64,000 bases of DNA from Omphalotus guepiniiformis (Eukaryota > Basidiomycota > Agaricomycetes > Agaricales > Omphalotaceae): positions 1 to 64,000 of the forward strand of contig JAQOOI010000061.1 of NCBI GenBank assembly GCA_028554645.1, given 5' to 3'. Below the pieces are notes generated by a model, which ran no database searches, was not told where the DNA came from, and saw nothing but the letters and a program-made list of their open reading frames with translations. Below are positions 13,175 through 23,896 of the stretch, in pieces (position 1 is the first letter of the stretch; the number at the start of each line of letters is the position of its first letter). The position numbers and the translations under genes are program-made.

Positions 13175-15016
13175 ATGGATTACCTTTCTCCTCCTGAATA
13201 CTACAAAACTACACCACCACCTGCATTCGGTCGTCCAATGCGGGACTTGTTCTCGTTTGATCCGGAATATGTTAATCTGAATCATGGTGAGTATATCTTT
13301 TCACTCTCCTGCATACATACAACTTGAATTATCCTTGCCCAGGCTCGTACGGCTCCCTCCCAAACCCCGTCTCCGAAGCAGTAACTGCCCTATCCAAATT
13401 ATCCGAGGCGAACCCCGATCTATTCCATCGATTCACTTACATCCCGCTTCTCGTATCCGTCAGAGAACAGCTCGCACGGTTCATTGGAGCGGAGCACACG
13501 GATGAAGTAGTTATGGTTCCTAATGCGAGTCATGGGATCAACACTGTATTGAGGAACTTCGTATGGGAGGAAGGAGATGTGGTTGTTAGTTGTGAGTGGG
13601 GTTAACCCTTTCTTGTGTTGGGATCCTTGACAGGATAATAGGTACGACGACTTATGGTTCCGTATCGAGAACGGCACAATATATCTCCGATACACCTCCC
13701 CATCCTCGTCATAGCGTATTCGAGATAATATTCCCGACGACACACACTGAGATTCTGGGGAATTGGCGTGCGCATCTACGTGCGCTTAATGTCGCACGCT
13801 CGCAAGCGAATACTTCCAATTCGGCCTCATCGAAGAAACCAAAGATAGTAGCGATAGTCGACGCTATTATTTCTAATCCTGGAGCGTATCTCCCCTGGGA
13901 AGAAATGGTAAAGATATGCAAGGAAGAGAATGCGTGGAGCGTCGTTGATGCCGCTCATTCGATCGGGCAGGAGGAAGGGTTAGATATGGCTAGAGCCAAG
14001 CCGGATTTCTGGGTTAGTGTGAGTATCATTCCGGGGATTTCTAAATTGGTTTTGTGTATTGACGCACCATGATATAGAATTGTCACAAGTGGTTTTTCGC
14101 GAAAAGAGGTTGTGCGTTGCTGTATGTGCCTAAGAGGTAGGGTATTTCTCGATGCTCCTCCTTCTGGTACTGATCAGCCGTATAGGAACCAACATATAAT
14201 CAAATCGACATTTCCCACTTCCCATACTTACCTCTCCCCTCGGGAGCGCGAGCCCCAGAGGGATGAAGACGGAGGTGAGAAGAATTTCGTGGCTATGTTC
14301 GAATGTACGTATGAGGTCTTTCTCCTCCGCCACCTCTCCCGAAGGCTTAACACCATCCTCTCCCCATATCACAGGGAACGGCACGATCGACTTCACAATC
14401 TACCTCTCCGTCGCCTCTGCGCTCTCCTTCCGTTCCTGGATCGGCGGCGAGCGGGCTATCAACGAGTATTGCCATCGGATTGCGCTCGAGGGCGGGAAGA
14501 AGCTCGCGGAGGTGTTGGGGGGTGGGTCGGAGGTAATGAGTGAGGAGTTTACGCTTAGTATGGTGGGTTTGGAGTCCTTTGAATGCGAGTAAAGGTTCTC
14601 ATGTAACATTGCATTGCATCACAGGTGAACGTCTCGGTACCGCTCCCGCCCGCGCTCCCACCGAGGTACAATGTTGATCCTCATTTGAGGAGGAAGTTGT
14701 TGATAGAAAGGAAGATGTGGGGTGCGTTTTATTTTCATGGTGGGAGGTGGTGGGTTAGGTGTAGCGCGCAGATTTGGAGCGAGGTACGTTTTGCGTTGGT
14801 CGGGTTGGTGTGGTTGGTGTTGGACGCTGATGGCTTTTTTTGGTTTCTTTTTTGTTTTGGGTTTGTTCTTGGCGCCACCCTTTGTAGGTTGAAGATTTCG
14901 AGAAGCTGGGGAAAGGGATTCTGGTGGCACTTGGTGAGATTGAGAGCGAGTTTCTGGCTGCTGGTGAGGGTGAGAAGGCGAAAGCAAAGGAAGCAAAGGA
15001 GGAAGAGGGCAAGTGA
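13175..15016 (+). CDS. Class V PLP-dependent transferase, tandem copy B
   Basis: This paralogue of the upstream gene has the same eight-exon structure: 13175-13286, 13343-13591, 13642-14018, 14078-14136, 14186-14304, 14375-14562, 14625-14783, 14888-15016. The exons sum to 463 codons plus stop. The active-site lysine (SNCHKW), VVDAAHSIGQ and the N-terminal NLNHGSYGS are intact, so both copies look functional. Exon lengths match copy A exactly except exon 3, which gains five codons (ASSKK region), and exon 8, which gains ten codons of Lys/Glu-rich tail. Substitutions are spread through the exons and introns differ more, so the duplication is not very recent. The Lys/Glu-rich C-terminal tail is the main structural difference. 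Function is assigned only at family level. Confidence 0.88.
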
Positions 15017-15482
15017 AGTGATCTAGGTGTCGAGGGGAACTGTGACTACGGTGTAGGTCTCGAGTTCTGAATCTAAGGACGATTATCAGGTGGGTCGTAA
15101 ATGTATATCAATCAACGGAGGTGAAATGAATGTATTATCTTTCCTCTCGTATCATTGGTTATATGGTTGACCAGAAGAAATGCTAAACCTGCCAATAGAC
15201 GATGTAGTTCCATAGCAAAAGCAACAATAGTGAAGAGAGAGACGTATGGTTAGCCGTAAGCCGGTTAGCAGCCGTAGCAGTAGGAATATTAATAGGTCAA
15301 GTACAACGAATCCGGTCCGCAAAACAGTTGTATCAATACAGCATTGTACAATGGCGGGATCCTGAACACGAATCCAACGCCGATGTGGAGATATTCGTAT
15401 ATCCTCTTCCCTTGTCCCGTCACAGTTTAACGCCTACAAAGTAAAGTCATTACACATTCAGGAGGTTACAAACCATATGAAC

Positions 15483-15947
15483 TCACAAAAGCGACAACGT
15501 AAGGTCCCCATGAACTCTAGCTTTCAACTCAACCGCAACGTCTAAATTCAAATCAAGTCTCAATTTCAAGGGTTTATCACCCATATCATTGTCATCGTCA
15601 TTCTTTTGTGGTTCTCGTGAGTCTCCTCCACGGGGTTGCACAGCACTACCACTAGCATTCCTCGCCAACTCCCTCCCGGTTCCCCCAACCTCATCGATAC
15701 CAGAAAGTCCGGCACGAGAGCTGGTACCTCGAGTGCGGCTACGTCTACGGCGCGTACCGCGGGCTGGTGGTTGGCGTTCAGCTTCAGTACCAGTTTCTAA
15801 GCTGGACTCGGAGGGTGCGGCGGAAGTCGAGCGGTTGCTACGCATACGCGAGGTACGTCGAGGTGCTGATTCGCGTTGAGGCGTTGGGGTTTCTTCGCGC
15901 TGAGGAGATTGAGGCTCAGAAGACATTTCTTGTAGACGTGTACACAT
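15483..15947 (-). CDS. Conserved fungal protein with KLRLDLNLDV C-terminal motif
   Basis: This is a 154-residue protein from ATG 15947. An alternative start at the second Met (15926) gives a cleaner SSEPQSPQREE beginning. The N-terminal two thirds are low complexity, rich in Ser, Arg, Pro and Glu (RGTRRRRSRTRG). The last 35 residues form a conserved amphipathic block, KPLKLRLDLNLDVAVELKAR, followed by HGDLTLSLL. I recognise this block from many unnamed fungal proteins but know of no function. The final codons may be split by an intron starting GTGAGT just before the stop, which would change the end to LLR. The neighbouring genes suggest no pathway. Confidence 0.7.
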   Translation of the reverse strand: MCTRLQEMSSEPQSPQREETPTPQRESAPRRTSRMRSNRSTSAAPSESSLETGTEAERQPPARGTRRRRSRTRGTSSRAGLSGIDEVGGTGRELARNASGSAVQPRGGDSREPQKNDDDNDMGDKPLKLRLDLNLDVAVELKARVHGDLTLSLL

Positions 15948-16627
15948 GCGCAGCCAATTCTGCAGCTTTTTATCAACGATGGTTTGAATAGCGCCACATA
16001 CGACGCAATAACATAGTATTTGATGTCATGTGATGTCATTGGTGGATGATGAGGTGGATACCATGAGAAGATATCAGGCATTAACTGCGTCGAAGGAAGT
16101 CTGAAGTGCGCTGCGCAGACGTTGAAAGAGCTTGAAAGAGGTGGAGGTTGGAGGATTGAAGATTCCGCGGAAGCAAATCAAATTGCCGGCGGTATGGACT
16201 CGTGGGAATAGATCGAGATCGATGATCTGTGCCTGGCCATGTCCCTGAGGGTGAAGAGGGGTGAAGCTGGGTGAAGCTGGGTGAAGACGCCAACACCTGA
16301 AAGTTGAATCGCTGGAGGTCTTAGATACATATGCCGGTCCAAAATTATGGTGGAAGAACGTGAACACAAGGAACAAGACTAGTTGTTCGAGAGTGTAATG
16401 AAGCGACCTTTCAGCGCGCAACATGGGACGGCAAGCATTCATTGTGAGAATACATGTAACGGTAACACGGAAGCAGAACTTGATTTGTACATGATACCCG
16501 AGTCCTAAAGTGTCCCGAGGCGACGTATGTATGCAGTCTCCCTGTATCCGGAGCATAAATCAATGAATGGCCCACACGAAAAAATGAACGAAGAGCCACC
16601 TCAACCATCCTCGCACAGTACTTGACT

Positions 16628-17292
16628 TCATCTTCCCTCAACTTGCTCTTTCAACCCTTCCGCCATAGCCCTAGTCCCAATCCTCAAATTACTACCAACA
16701 AACCACTTCACAAAATACGCCAGTAACCCTCTCATCACCTCGAAACTCTCATACTTGACCTCACCATCCTCCTCCACACTTAACGTCTGCCACCTCTCCG
16801 CATCGAATAGGATCCGCGGGAAGTTGGACGAACGCCAGGCGACGCGGTGGTCTTCGTGGGAGAGGTAAGTGACGGCTACGGGGACAGAGATTTTGCGCAG
16901 GGGTGAGGATTGGTAGGACATTGTTGGTGGGAGATGTATTGGGCTCAAATACATTCGTGAACCGACCGTGGGGGTCTGGTAGGGGTCTGGAAGGGGTGTG
17001 CCGGTGTTGTCCACGAGTTTCTGGTCACGACTGGAAGATCGAGCTTAAGATTCGTATAGCATATAACTGGTTTAAGGACTCACACAAATGGATTCCTGGA
17101 AGAAAAAATGAATACAAGACCTCGTGGCTTCTCTTAGAAAAGATTGACGCACCATTCTTTATAAGATTTAAAATCAAGGAGTGTTGACCAGACTTGTTCA
17201 ACAGGAGCTTTGATTTTAATCGATCCTGTTATTGTGAAGACACCTGTTGAAGCGTCTGGTGGTACATCTGTGCCCCAGTTTGACGACGGCAT
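16628..17292 (-). CDS. START/SRPBCC-fold protein, tandem copy A
   Basis: Three exons (17292-17153, 17095-17084, 17030-16628) give exactly 184 codons plus stop; the middle exon is only 12 nt. The protein starts MPSSNWGTDV, has the START-like opening GSIKIKAPVEQVWSTLLDF and continues KEWNPFVRDQKLVD across both splice sites, which supports the microexon. The SRPBCC (polyketide cyclase / coenzyme Q-binding-like) fold makes a hydrophobic ligand pocket; fungal members of this size are mostly uncharacterised. No signal peptide or membrane segment is visible. A paralogue lies immediately upstream. Ligand and pathway are unknown. Confidence 0.82.
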
Positions 17293-17957
17293 TGAAGAGT
17301 GAGGGGAAGGAAGGAAGGAAGTGTATGTATTACGGTACGGCCCTATAAGTACCTTGACAGCGACAGAAACACCGCTTCTGAAGCCGGTCGACGCGGCATT
17401 AGTGACAGTACAGTCGCAGGTTGAACTGAGGAGTCCGAGTATGGCGCTGCTCGCATAAATATTTTTTCTTTTCGCTTCAACGAAAGCGCCCCACACCTCG
17501 TTCGTCGACCTCGCCGAGTGGTTGAGGAAGATAGTTGCAAAACAAACAGCAACCCGGGGAAGTGGAGGCGGTCACACATTTCTCCTTCAATGCCTCCGGG
17601 TACTGCTTGTGGTCATTCCAAGAATCGAAATAAACTTGAATTACTCTGAATCGCTTGGGGTCTCAGACATGCCGGTCCAGGACTATGGTTGGAAGAACGT
17701 GAACACGAGGAACAAGAAACCAACGATCTTTCACCGTGCAACTTGGGACAAGCGTTCATCGAAAGTTTATTTGATGTAGCAGTAACTTGATTTGCACATG
17801 ATACACGAATTCTAAAAGTGTCCTGAAGTGAATGTATGCAGTCTCCCTGTAACCGAAACAAAATGTCAATGCATGGTCCATACGAACCAGTGAACAAAGA
17901 ACCAACCCCATCCATTCCTCGCACACACCATCTCCCAACTCAGTACTTAACCTAACT

Positions 17958-18634
17958 TCATCTTCCCTCAACTCGTTCCTTCAACCCTTCCGCCATAGCC
18001 CTAACCGCAATCCTCAAATTACTACCAACAAACCACTTCACAAAATACGCCAATAACCCTTTAAACACTTCAAAGCTTTCATACTTAACCTCACCATCCT
18101 CCTCCACACTTAACGTCTGCCACCTCTCCGCATCGAGTAGGATTCGCGGAAAGTTGCATGTACGCCAGGCGACGCGGTGGTCTTCGTGGGAGAGGTACGT
18201 GACGGCTACGAGGGTAGAATTTTTGCGCAGGGGTGAGGATTGGTAGGACATTGTTGGTGGGAGATGTACTGGATACATGTATATTCGTGAACCAACCACC
18301 GGGGTCTGGTACGGGTCTGGAAGGGGTGCGCGGGTATCGTCGACGAGTTTCTGGTCACGCCTAAAGTCAAAGTCGAGATTGAGATTCGTATAATGAGCAC
18401 GTAAGTAATTGATTCGGATACTTACACGAATGGATTCCTGGAAGAATAAATGAATTCAACACTTTGCTTCTCTCAAAACTCGGAATAAACGCACCATTCT
18501 TTATAGGATTTGAAATCAAGGAGTGTTGACCAGATTTGTTCAATAGGAGCTTTGATTTTTATCGAGCCTGATACTGTGAAGACACCTGTTGAAGCGTCTG
18601 GTGGTATATCTGTTCCCCAGCTTGACGACGACAT
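17958..18634 (-). CDS. START/SRPBCC-fold protein, tandem copy B
   Basis: This has the same architecture as copy A: exons 18634-18495 (140 nt), 18437-18426 (12 nt) and 18360-17958 (403 nt), again 184 codons plus stop. The start is MSSSSWGTDIPPDASTGVF and the end LKERVEGR. It is almost collinear with copy A, with a variable patch near SRIYMYPVHLPP. The upstream region to 19109 is shared, divergently, with the 2OG oxygenase gene, so co-regulation is possible but not shown. Confidence 0.82.
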
Positions 18635-19058
18635 TGAAGAGTAGGAGGAGTATGGCGCTGCTCACGTAAGCACCTTTTTCTTTCTTTTCGACTCCCTCCA
18701 CTCTGCGCCACACTTCGTTGCTAACGCTGGTCTCGAGTATCGCGGACCTCTCCGAGTGGGTGAGGGAGGACCGTTGCAAAATAGATAGAAAAGCAATCCG
18801 GGAAATTGGAGCAGGGAGGCCGCAGGGGGCGGTCACAAGCTTTTCCTTCAAGGGGGATCTGGGTACTTCTGTTCCAAGAATCGAAATAAAGTTGAACACG
18901 TTCATCTCCTATGGCAAGAAATATCCAGACTTCCTATCTCACCAATTCAATACTACACCCTCTCGACTGGTCACCTGGATCACAAACCTAATTTTGACCT
19001 CAAATACGATCTACTGACCGTGGTATTCAAGTTTCCACTAAGATGAGAACCGCAACGC

Positions 19059-19067
19059 ATATATAAA
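19059..19067 (+). promoter_or_regulatory. TATA box of the 2OG oxygenase gene
   Basis: ATATATAAA lies about 45 bp upstream of the ATG at 19110, followed by a pyrimidine-rich leader. This is a plausible short-leader fungal promoter. Confidence 0.5.
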
Positions 19068-19109
19068 CCTATCCCACCACCGTCATCCTTGCACACACTC
19101 TCTCACAAA

Positions 19110-20739
19110 ATGCTTCCTGGGATACCCCCATGGAACCCACCACCAGAAACAACCTCAAACCTCGACTGGGCACCCCTCATCTCTATCGACCTATCAGAAT
19201 TTGACTCCTCACCTCACACTCTCGCAGCAAAGCTACAAACGGCCGCTACGACTGATGGGTTCTGGACAGTCATTAATTCGGGTATCCCGCAGGAGGCGAT
19301 CGACGAACAATTCTCTATTGCGGATGCGTTTTTCAAGTTGAGTTTGGAGGAGAAACGGGCTGTGTGTGTTGATTATGCTACGGAAAGGTAAGTTATTAGG
19401 CCAATGCGCTGGTTGTATATGATTCGGGTTTTCAACGTACTACAGACATTTTGGGTATCAAGAACCAAGGGAGATCATCAAAGACGGACAAAGTATTAAA
19501 CAAAATGTCGAAAGGGTAAGGCTAATAAACTCATTTAATAAACTCATTTCAACCTCGCCGCATTGCTGAGCTCTCATATACATATATACAGGTCAACATC
19601 CCGAAGATCTCTCCCAACGCAGAGTCTTCACCGAAATTCCCACTCCACGACTTTACAACAACCCACCGCTCCTCAATCGCGTCGTTCCAAAGACTCTGCT
19701 ACGACAATGTCCTCACGAAACTCTTGATTTTATTCGCTATCATGCTAGAGTTGCCGGAGGAGTATTTTTTGGAGAAGCATAAATTCGAGGATTCTTCTGA
19801 AGATCATATCAGGATGGTAAGTCACTGCCATGCGCCTTCTTGATTTCAGTGGGTATGAAAAATTTGATACCGGGGTTTTTTTTATGTAGATGAAATACCA
19901 CGCGAGACCTGAAGACGTTGATAGGATTGTCAGTGGGCAGTGGATTGCTGGACATACAGGTAAAGAAAAGTCCCAAACTCGCCTTGTCGTTCCGTGTGCA
20001 GGCTGAACACCAACGGTCATATAGATTTCGGTAAAGCAAACTCTAATACTTCATTTGACAAACGTGTAGATCTACCGAGAACATAGGTTCAATCACCCTT
20101 TTATTCCCTCAACCAATCGCTGCGTACGTAAACACCCACTCTCATTTCGCATCCCGAGTCTAGTATTCACAAACCTCTCCGTTCAGTCTACAAATCCAAA
20201 CCCCCTCAAAAGAATGGAAATGGGTAAAACCAGTTAAAGGAGGTATAACCTGTAACGCAGGCGACGTATTGTCGTTCCTAACAAAGGTACTTATGTCTCT
20301 CCCTTATCCCTTTCCCTCTTCTTTTCTTTTACATCCATCCACAACACAGGGCTACATCAAATCCGCCATCCATCGCGTCATCCGACCCCCACCCGATCAA
20401 GCCCACTTGGATCGTATAAGCCTGATTTACTTCCTGAGGCCCGGGAATGAGGTGCCTATAGTACCAGCGATAAGTCCGGTGCTGTTGAAGGAAGGACTTG
20501 TCGTTCCGGAGGAAGGGAAAGGAGAGGGAGAGGGAGAAGTGGTGAGAGGCGGCGGTGAGTGTTCAAGAATCGAATATTCCGATCCAATCTTTCATTAATT
20601 TGGTTTCTTGTTCGTTACAGAGTACGTCCGTGCGCGAGTCAAGCACGTCAATGATAGGTATACATGGAGGGTAGATGAAAGTAAGCCTGATAAAGTGTTT
20701 AGTGTGAAGGGGATTAGTGTAAGGGATTATTATGTGTGA
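19110..20739 (+). CDS. 2-oxoglutarate/Fe(II)-dependent oxygenase, IPNS fold
   Basis: This is a non-haem iron oxygenase of the isopenicillin N synthase-like family: an N-terminal DIOX_N part (PLISIDLSEF, TTDGFWTVINSGI) then a 2OG-FeII_Oxy domain. Iron ligands are the His and Asp of GHTDFGS and the His of SAIHRVIRPP; the 2-oxoglutarate-binding Arg is in RISLIYF. Nine exons sum to 369 codons plus stop: 19110-19387, 19446-19515, 19592-19816, 19890-19959, 20025-20030, 20087-20123, 20187-20286, 20350-20554, 20621-20739. The fifth exon has only six nucleotides and completes the HxD motif. Start ATG 19110 follows the TATA box. A Glu/Gly-rich insert (KGEGEGE) near residue 320 is unusual. The substrate is unknown. 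Neighbouring PLP enzymes make a small pathway possible (see findings). Confidence 0.9.
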
Positions 20740-21434
20740 GATTTTTCTTGTAATTACTTGTCGAGTGTGTGCAATACAAATAGCTTTGCCTCTTTTTATC
20801 TTTCTGGTTGCTAATGTCGACTCCACTCAGTCGAGATAACATATCAACACCGTTTCTCGCTCCTATGAATACACCGCACAGCAGTGTGAAAATATCAATG
20901 TCATTCATTGTCATTCATTTGTATGCTCTCCCACCGGCATAAAGATAGAAGAGATCTTCTATTGAATAAGAAACCGTGTTCTATAACCAAGTACATACTG
21001 TATTCTACGAGGAATGGAATGGCGACCACTGCCAAATTTGTGTATTCGTATTCGAGATAAAAACAGCACATCTTTTAGAAGCCTCTCCGCGAGATCAGAG
21101 TAAAGCTGTTGAGATATCTATGAACTCCCATACACAAGTCTCCTTGACACCCAATGGAAGGTCGCTAAAGGCGCATATAACGACCAGCACCCCTTGTAAA
21201 ATTGTAAGATACAACTGCGGGCTGGCCTAGCAGGGTTTGAAGGGATAAAGGAGAGATGATAGGGTATCTAGAACAACTAGCACCACTTTCGCGAGGAGTC
21301 GCGACAGGTGCCGATAAACGTCTAGAGAATAGATATCGAAGTGCCCATAGGCGTGAGGACGTCGTCAAGGACGAAGACCTGATAGAATAGCCCATGGTTC
21401 TAAGAATAGGACCCTTTACAGGTACCCCGAGCAT
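20740..21434. other. Intergenic region, nothing recognised
   Basis: AT-rich 3' flank between two convergent genes. It contains only short interrupted reading frames. I see no RNA gene or repeat. Confidence 0.6.
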
Positions 21435-22169
21435 TTACTCCTCCATGTCCTCGGGTATCGACTCCAAATCGGATTGATGTCGCCTGTGTCGGCGTGGAGA
21501 GCGAGAAGACTTCTTCAGCCCCGAGAGAGAGGAGAGAGAAGATCGTGTGCGTGGTGGATTTGGAGGGGTAGATGCGTAAGAGAAAGAGGAATAGTGTGGT
21601 TTAGGTTGGACAAGAGGTTGCGCGGAGACCGCAGCAAGAGATGGTTTAGGAGTTGAGTAGAAGATGTATGGCTCTTCTTCAGAGATTGGTGTGAGGCCGT
21701 GACTTGGATCATACGATAGCCCATTAAGTATCGCGTTGTCCGAGTCAGAGAAATGTATCTGAGGTTTATGTTTGTGGGAGGCATTGAGAGCAACAGAAGT
21801 AAGACTCTGATGTCTATCCCTACGATGACTCTTGAGATTCAAATTCTTCGACGCAGACCACGCTGCCGCAGCAGAAGGTTGTTGCGAGGCAGATACGGAG
21901 ACGGAAACCATGAAAGCACTGTTCTCGATCTGAGCTCTAACCCAATTCTCTACGCGTCGCTCGCCTTCCCGTTTCTGGAGGAACTCGACTCGAGCACGAC
22001 GCTGTGCGGCTGTTTCGATGTAGGCTGCTTGGCGTGCGGAGAGTTGATTCCCGAAGGAGTCTACGACTGAGGGGAATGGATGATAAAGAGGAGGAACATA
22101 GTTCAAAGTCGAGTCTTTCATGGACAAAGGGGAGAAGCTCGTGGCAGGTACGGCAGAGAGGGCAAGCAT
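21435..22169 (-). CDS. Ser/Arg-rich orphan protein, single exon
   Basis: An uninterrupted 244-codon frame starts at ATG 22169. The N-terminal part has an ordered-looking segment (YVPPLYHPFPSVVDSFG, then QLSARQAAYIETAAQRRARV) that may form a charged helix. The rest is low complexity with repeated Ser, Pro and Arg, including SGLKKSSRSPRRHRRHQSD, and ends in SIPEDMEE. It is probably an intrinsically disordered, basic nuclear or cytoskeletal protein. I recognise no domain and infer no function. The codon pattern is like that of neighbouring real genes, and the long clean frame supports coding. Confidence 0.65.
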   Translation of the reverse strand: MLALSAVPATSFSPLSMKDSTLNYVPPLYHPFPSVVDSFGNQLSARQAAYIETAAQRRARVEFLQKREGERRVENWVRAQIENSAFMVSVSVSASQQPSAAAAWSASKNLNLKSHRRDRHQSLTSVALNASHKHKPQIHFSDSDNAILNGLSYDPSHGLTPISEEEPYIFYSTPKPSLAAVSAQPLVQPKPHYSSFSYASTPPNPPRTRSSLSSLSGLKKSSRSPRRHRRHQSDLESIPEDMEE

Positions 22170-22844
22170 TGCTGGAATTGATTGTTGAATGGGATGAAGG
22201 AGAACAAGTGTTCAGACTGATTTTATATAGCTCTTTGGGCTGCGGGGCGATTGCGGGCACAGTTGGGTCAATAAAAATAAGAAGCCTTGTTTAGTCCCTT
22301 TTATAAAGTAAAGATCACTATTTCAACTGCGGAAGCGTGAACACGTACTCACTTGAATGATTGAACAACATGAGTCAGCGGCTAGCTGACTTCTGACAAC
22401 TCTCCGGATGACATATCGGATTATTAGTACTCTGCATGATGGACCTCACCATTTTGTTTCTTTCTCAACAAGCTGTGGCCGAGGCCCGAGAGATTTTAAG
22501 ATTCGGTGGAAGATGACCGTTCAAAGTGAAGGAAGGACACTACGCGTGACTCACAAGGGCCGGCAAGCTCGCACTGATACGTTGACTTTCTATGCTAAGA
22601 ACCTTGGTACATACATATTCTGTAATAGTTATTTTACATACATACAAATGCGTAGAGTCAGCATTTCATGAAACTATAGGGGCAGCTGCGATGAGTACGA
22701 TTCTAAACTTTGAACCCAAAGAGCTTTTCACACCTCGGCAACTCCGACGGAGTCTAGGTAGCTCGGGAGACGTGGAAGTCGGCGACTGCCCTCAATCTGA
22801 CGTTCATGATTCGATAGAGATATGAAAACATCAGCTGCTGGATA
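22170..22844. other. Intergenic region, nothing recognised
   Basis: A plus-strand frame at about 22408-22671 is open but shows no conserved motif or plausible splice context. I do not call a gene here. Confidence 0.5.
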
Positions 22845-23174
22845 TCAAGATGATGATTCCCTCGACTTCACGCTCTCGTCCTGAGCCAAGCTCGTTTCAG
22901 AATCTTCTTCTGGATTCAAGAAAGTAGCTATCGCCATGAATCTATTCGATATCAATTACACATTCAAGGGTCCACAAAACAGACGAAAAGTTCTTGTCAC
23001 TCACTTGGCAGCATCTGAACCTGCAAACGTCCTCATCGCATGTAGATCGATTTGCAACTGCTCGCAAAGGTAAGCTGTCTGGCCCAATGCCCGGTTCATT
23101 CGACCGAAACTGCTTGCGAGTTGCGCATATAGCCTCTCCTTCGCTTGTGTGGCACTGGTGGGTGCGCCGTTCAT
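22845..23174 (-). CDS. Small protein resembling DASH kinetochore subunit Hsk3
   Basis: Two exons (23174-23005 and 22941-22845) joined over a 63 bp GTGAGT...TAG intron give 88 codons plus stop. The sequence has a helical core (RLYAQLASSFGRMNRAL, TAYLCEQLQIDLHAMRTF) followed by AAKFMAIATFLNP and an acidic tail. The pattern of a 50-residue helical hairpin ending in an A-x-FM-(A)-x-x-x-L signature resembles Hsk3 of the DASH/Dam1 ring, which couples kinetochores to microtubules. The match is by pattern only. It could be another small helical complex subunit. The correct frame across the intron and the clean end support a real gene. Confidence 0.6.
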
Positions 23175-23896
23175 GGATGAATCTGATGATGGAGGTTAAC
23201 TTTGAGGCCAAGGAGTCACGGGATCGTGATGCTTGGGCGGCCAAGAGTCCCTGTCCAGTGCCACTGGCAAGAGCACAGATTAGATAGAGCCTAATTAAGA
23301 TAGCTCAAGATTCAATGTAAAATTCCATTATTCACCAAATTGCGCAAAGTGACTTCCTTGAGTTAATCCACGACCACAAACAGAGATGAGCTCTCAATCC
23401 GGAGAGATCCTAATCACATACATAGTACCTCTCCTCAGCTGACATGCCCCCAATTCAGAGCAATCACAGTAGGAGGGTATTATTCTGGTCAATCTATGCT
23501 CCGAGTCTTTGTCCGGGCACCCAAGTACTCACGCGTAACAAGCTGACTACATAGAGCACGGAAAGCTTTCCGGAAGGACGATAAGATCTAATAAAGATCT
23601 TGTATTGCACCTCGGCAGACGCGCGTTACGCATCAAGAGTATGCATTGTATGTACAACACACAAATGTGAGCCGCCAAAGGGCCAAGGCTACTAATTCGT
23701 ACAGCATTCGTACCCAAATGCATACATGTTTGAAGTTTATCCGGCTATCCCAGGGAACATTCCATTTACTGGGGGTACGTACCGACGGACAACGCGACGG
23801 ACGTCCCCAAATACTTTTATGAACTCTGTTATCCGCAGCAATGTGCCCGTCATAGAAGCACCCTTCATGCAAAAGATAACCTCCTCTGAACCACAC
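23175..23896. other. Intergenic region between the Hsk3-like gene and RPA49
   Basis: About 0.7 kb with no supported gene. The open frame entering from RPA49 towards 23633 is out of frame with that protein. Confidence 0.5.

Larger units (their letters stand above)
10457..15190 (+). repeat. 2.6 kb gene-plus-promoter tandem duplication
   Basis: Two units, each holding promoter, eight-exon gene and 3' flank, lie head to tail. The ATGs are 2,592 bp apart and the stops 2,633 bp apart. Coding exons are much more similar than introns, as expected if selection keeps both proteins. Confidence 0.85.
16305..18650 (-). repeat. Tandem duplication of the SRPBCC gene with its 3' flank
   Basis: The similarity between the two copies continues past the stop codons. 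For example, the block ending TGGAAGAACGTGAACAC occurs near 16351-16367 and near 17691-17707. The unit is therefore about 1.34 kb and includes downstream sequence. Confidence 0.75.

Noticed and set aside
22408..22671. Plus-strand 87-codon frame as a small gene
   Set aside because: No homology signal, weak start context and no supporting splice structure.
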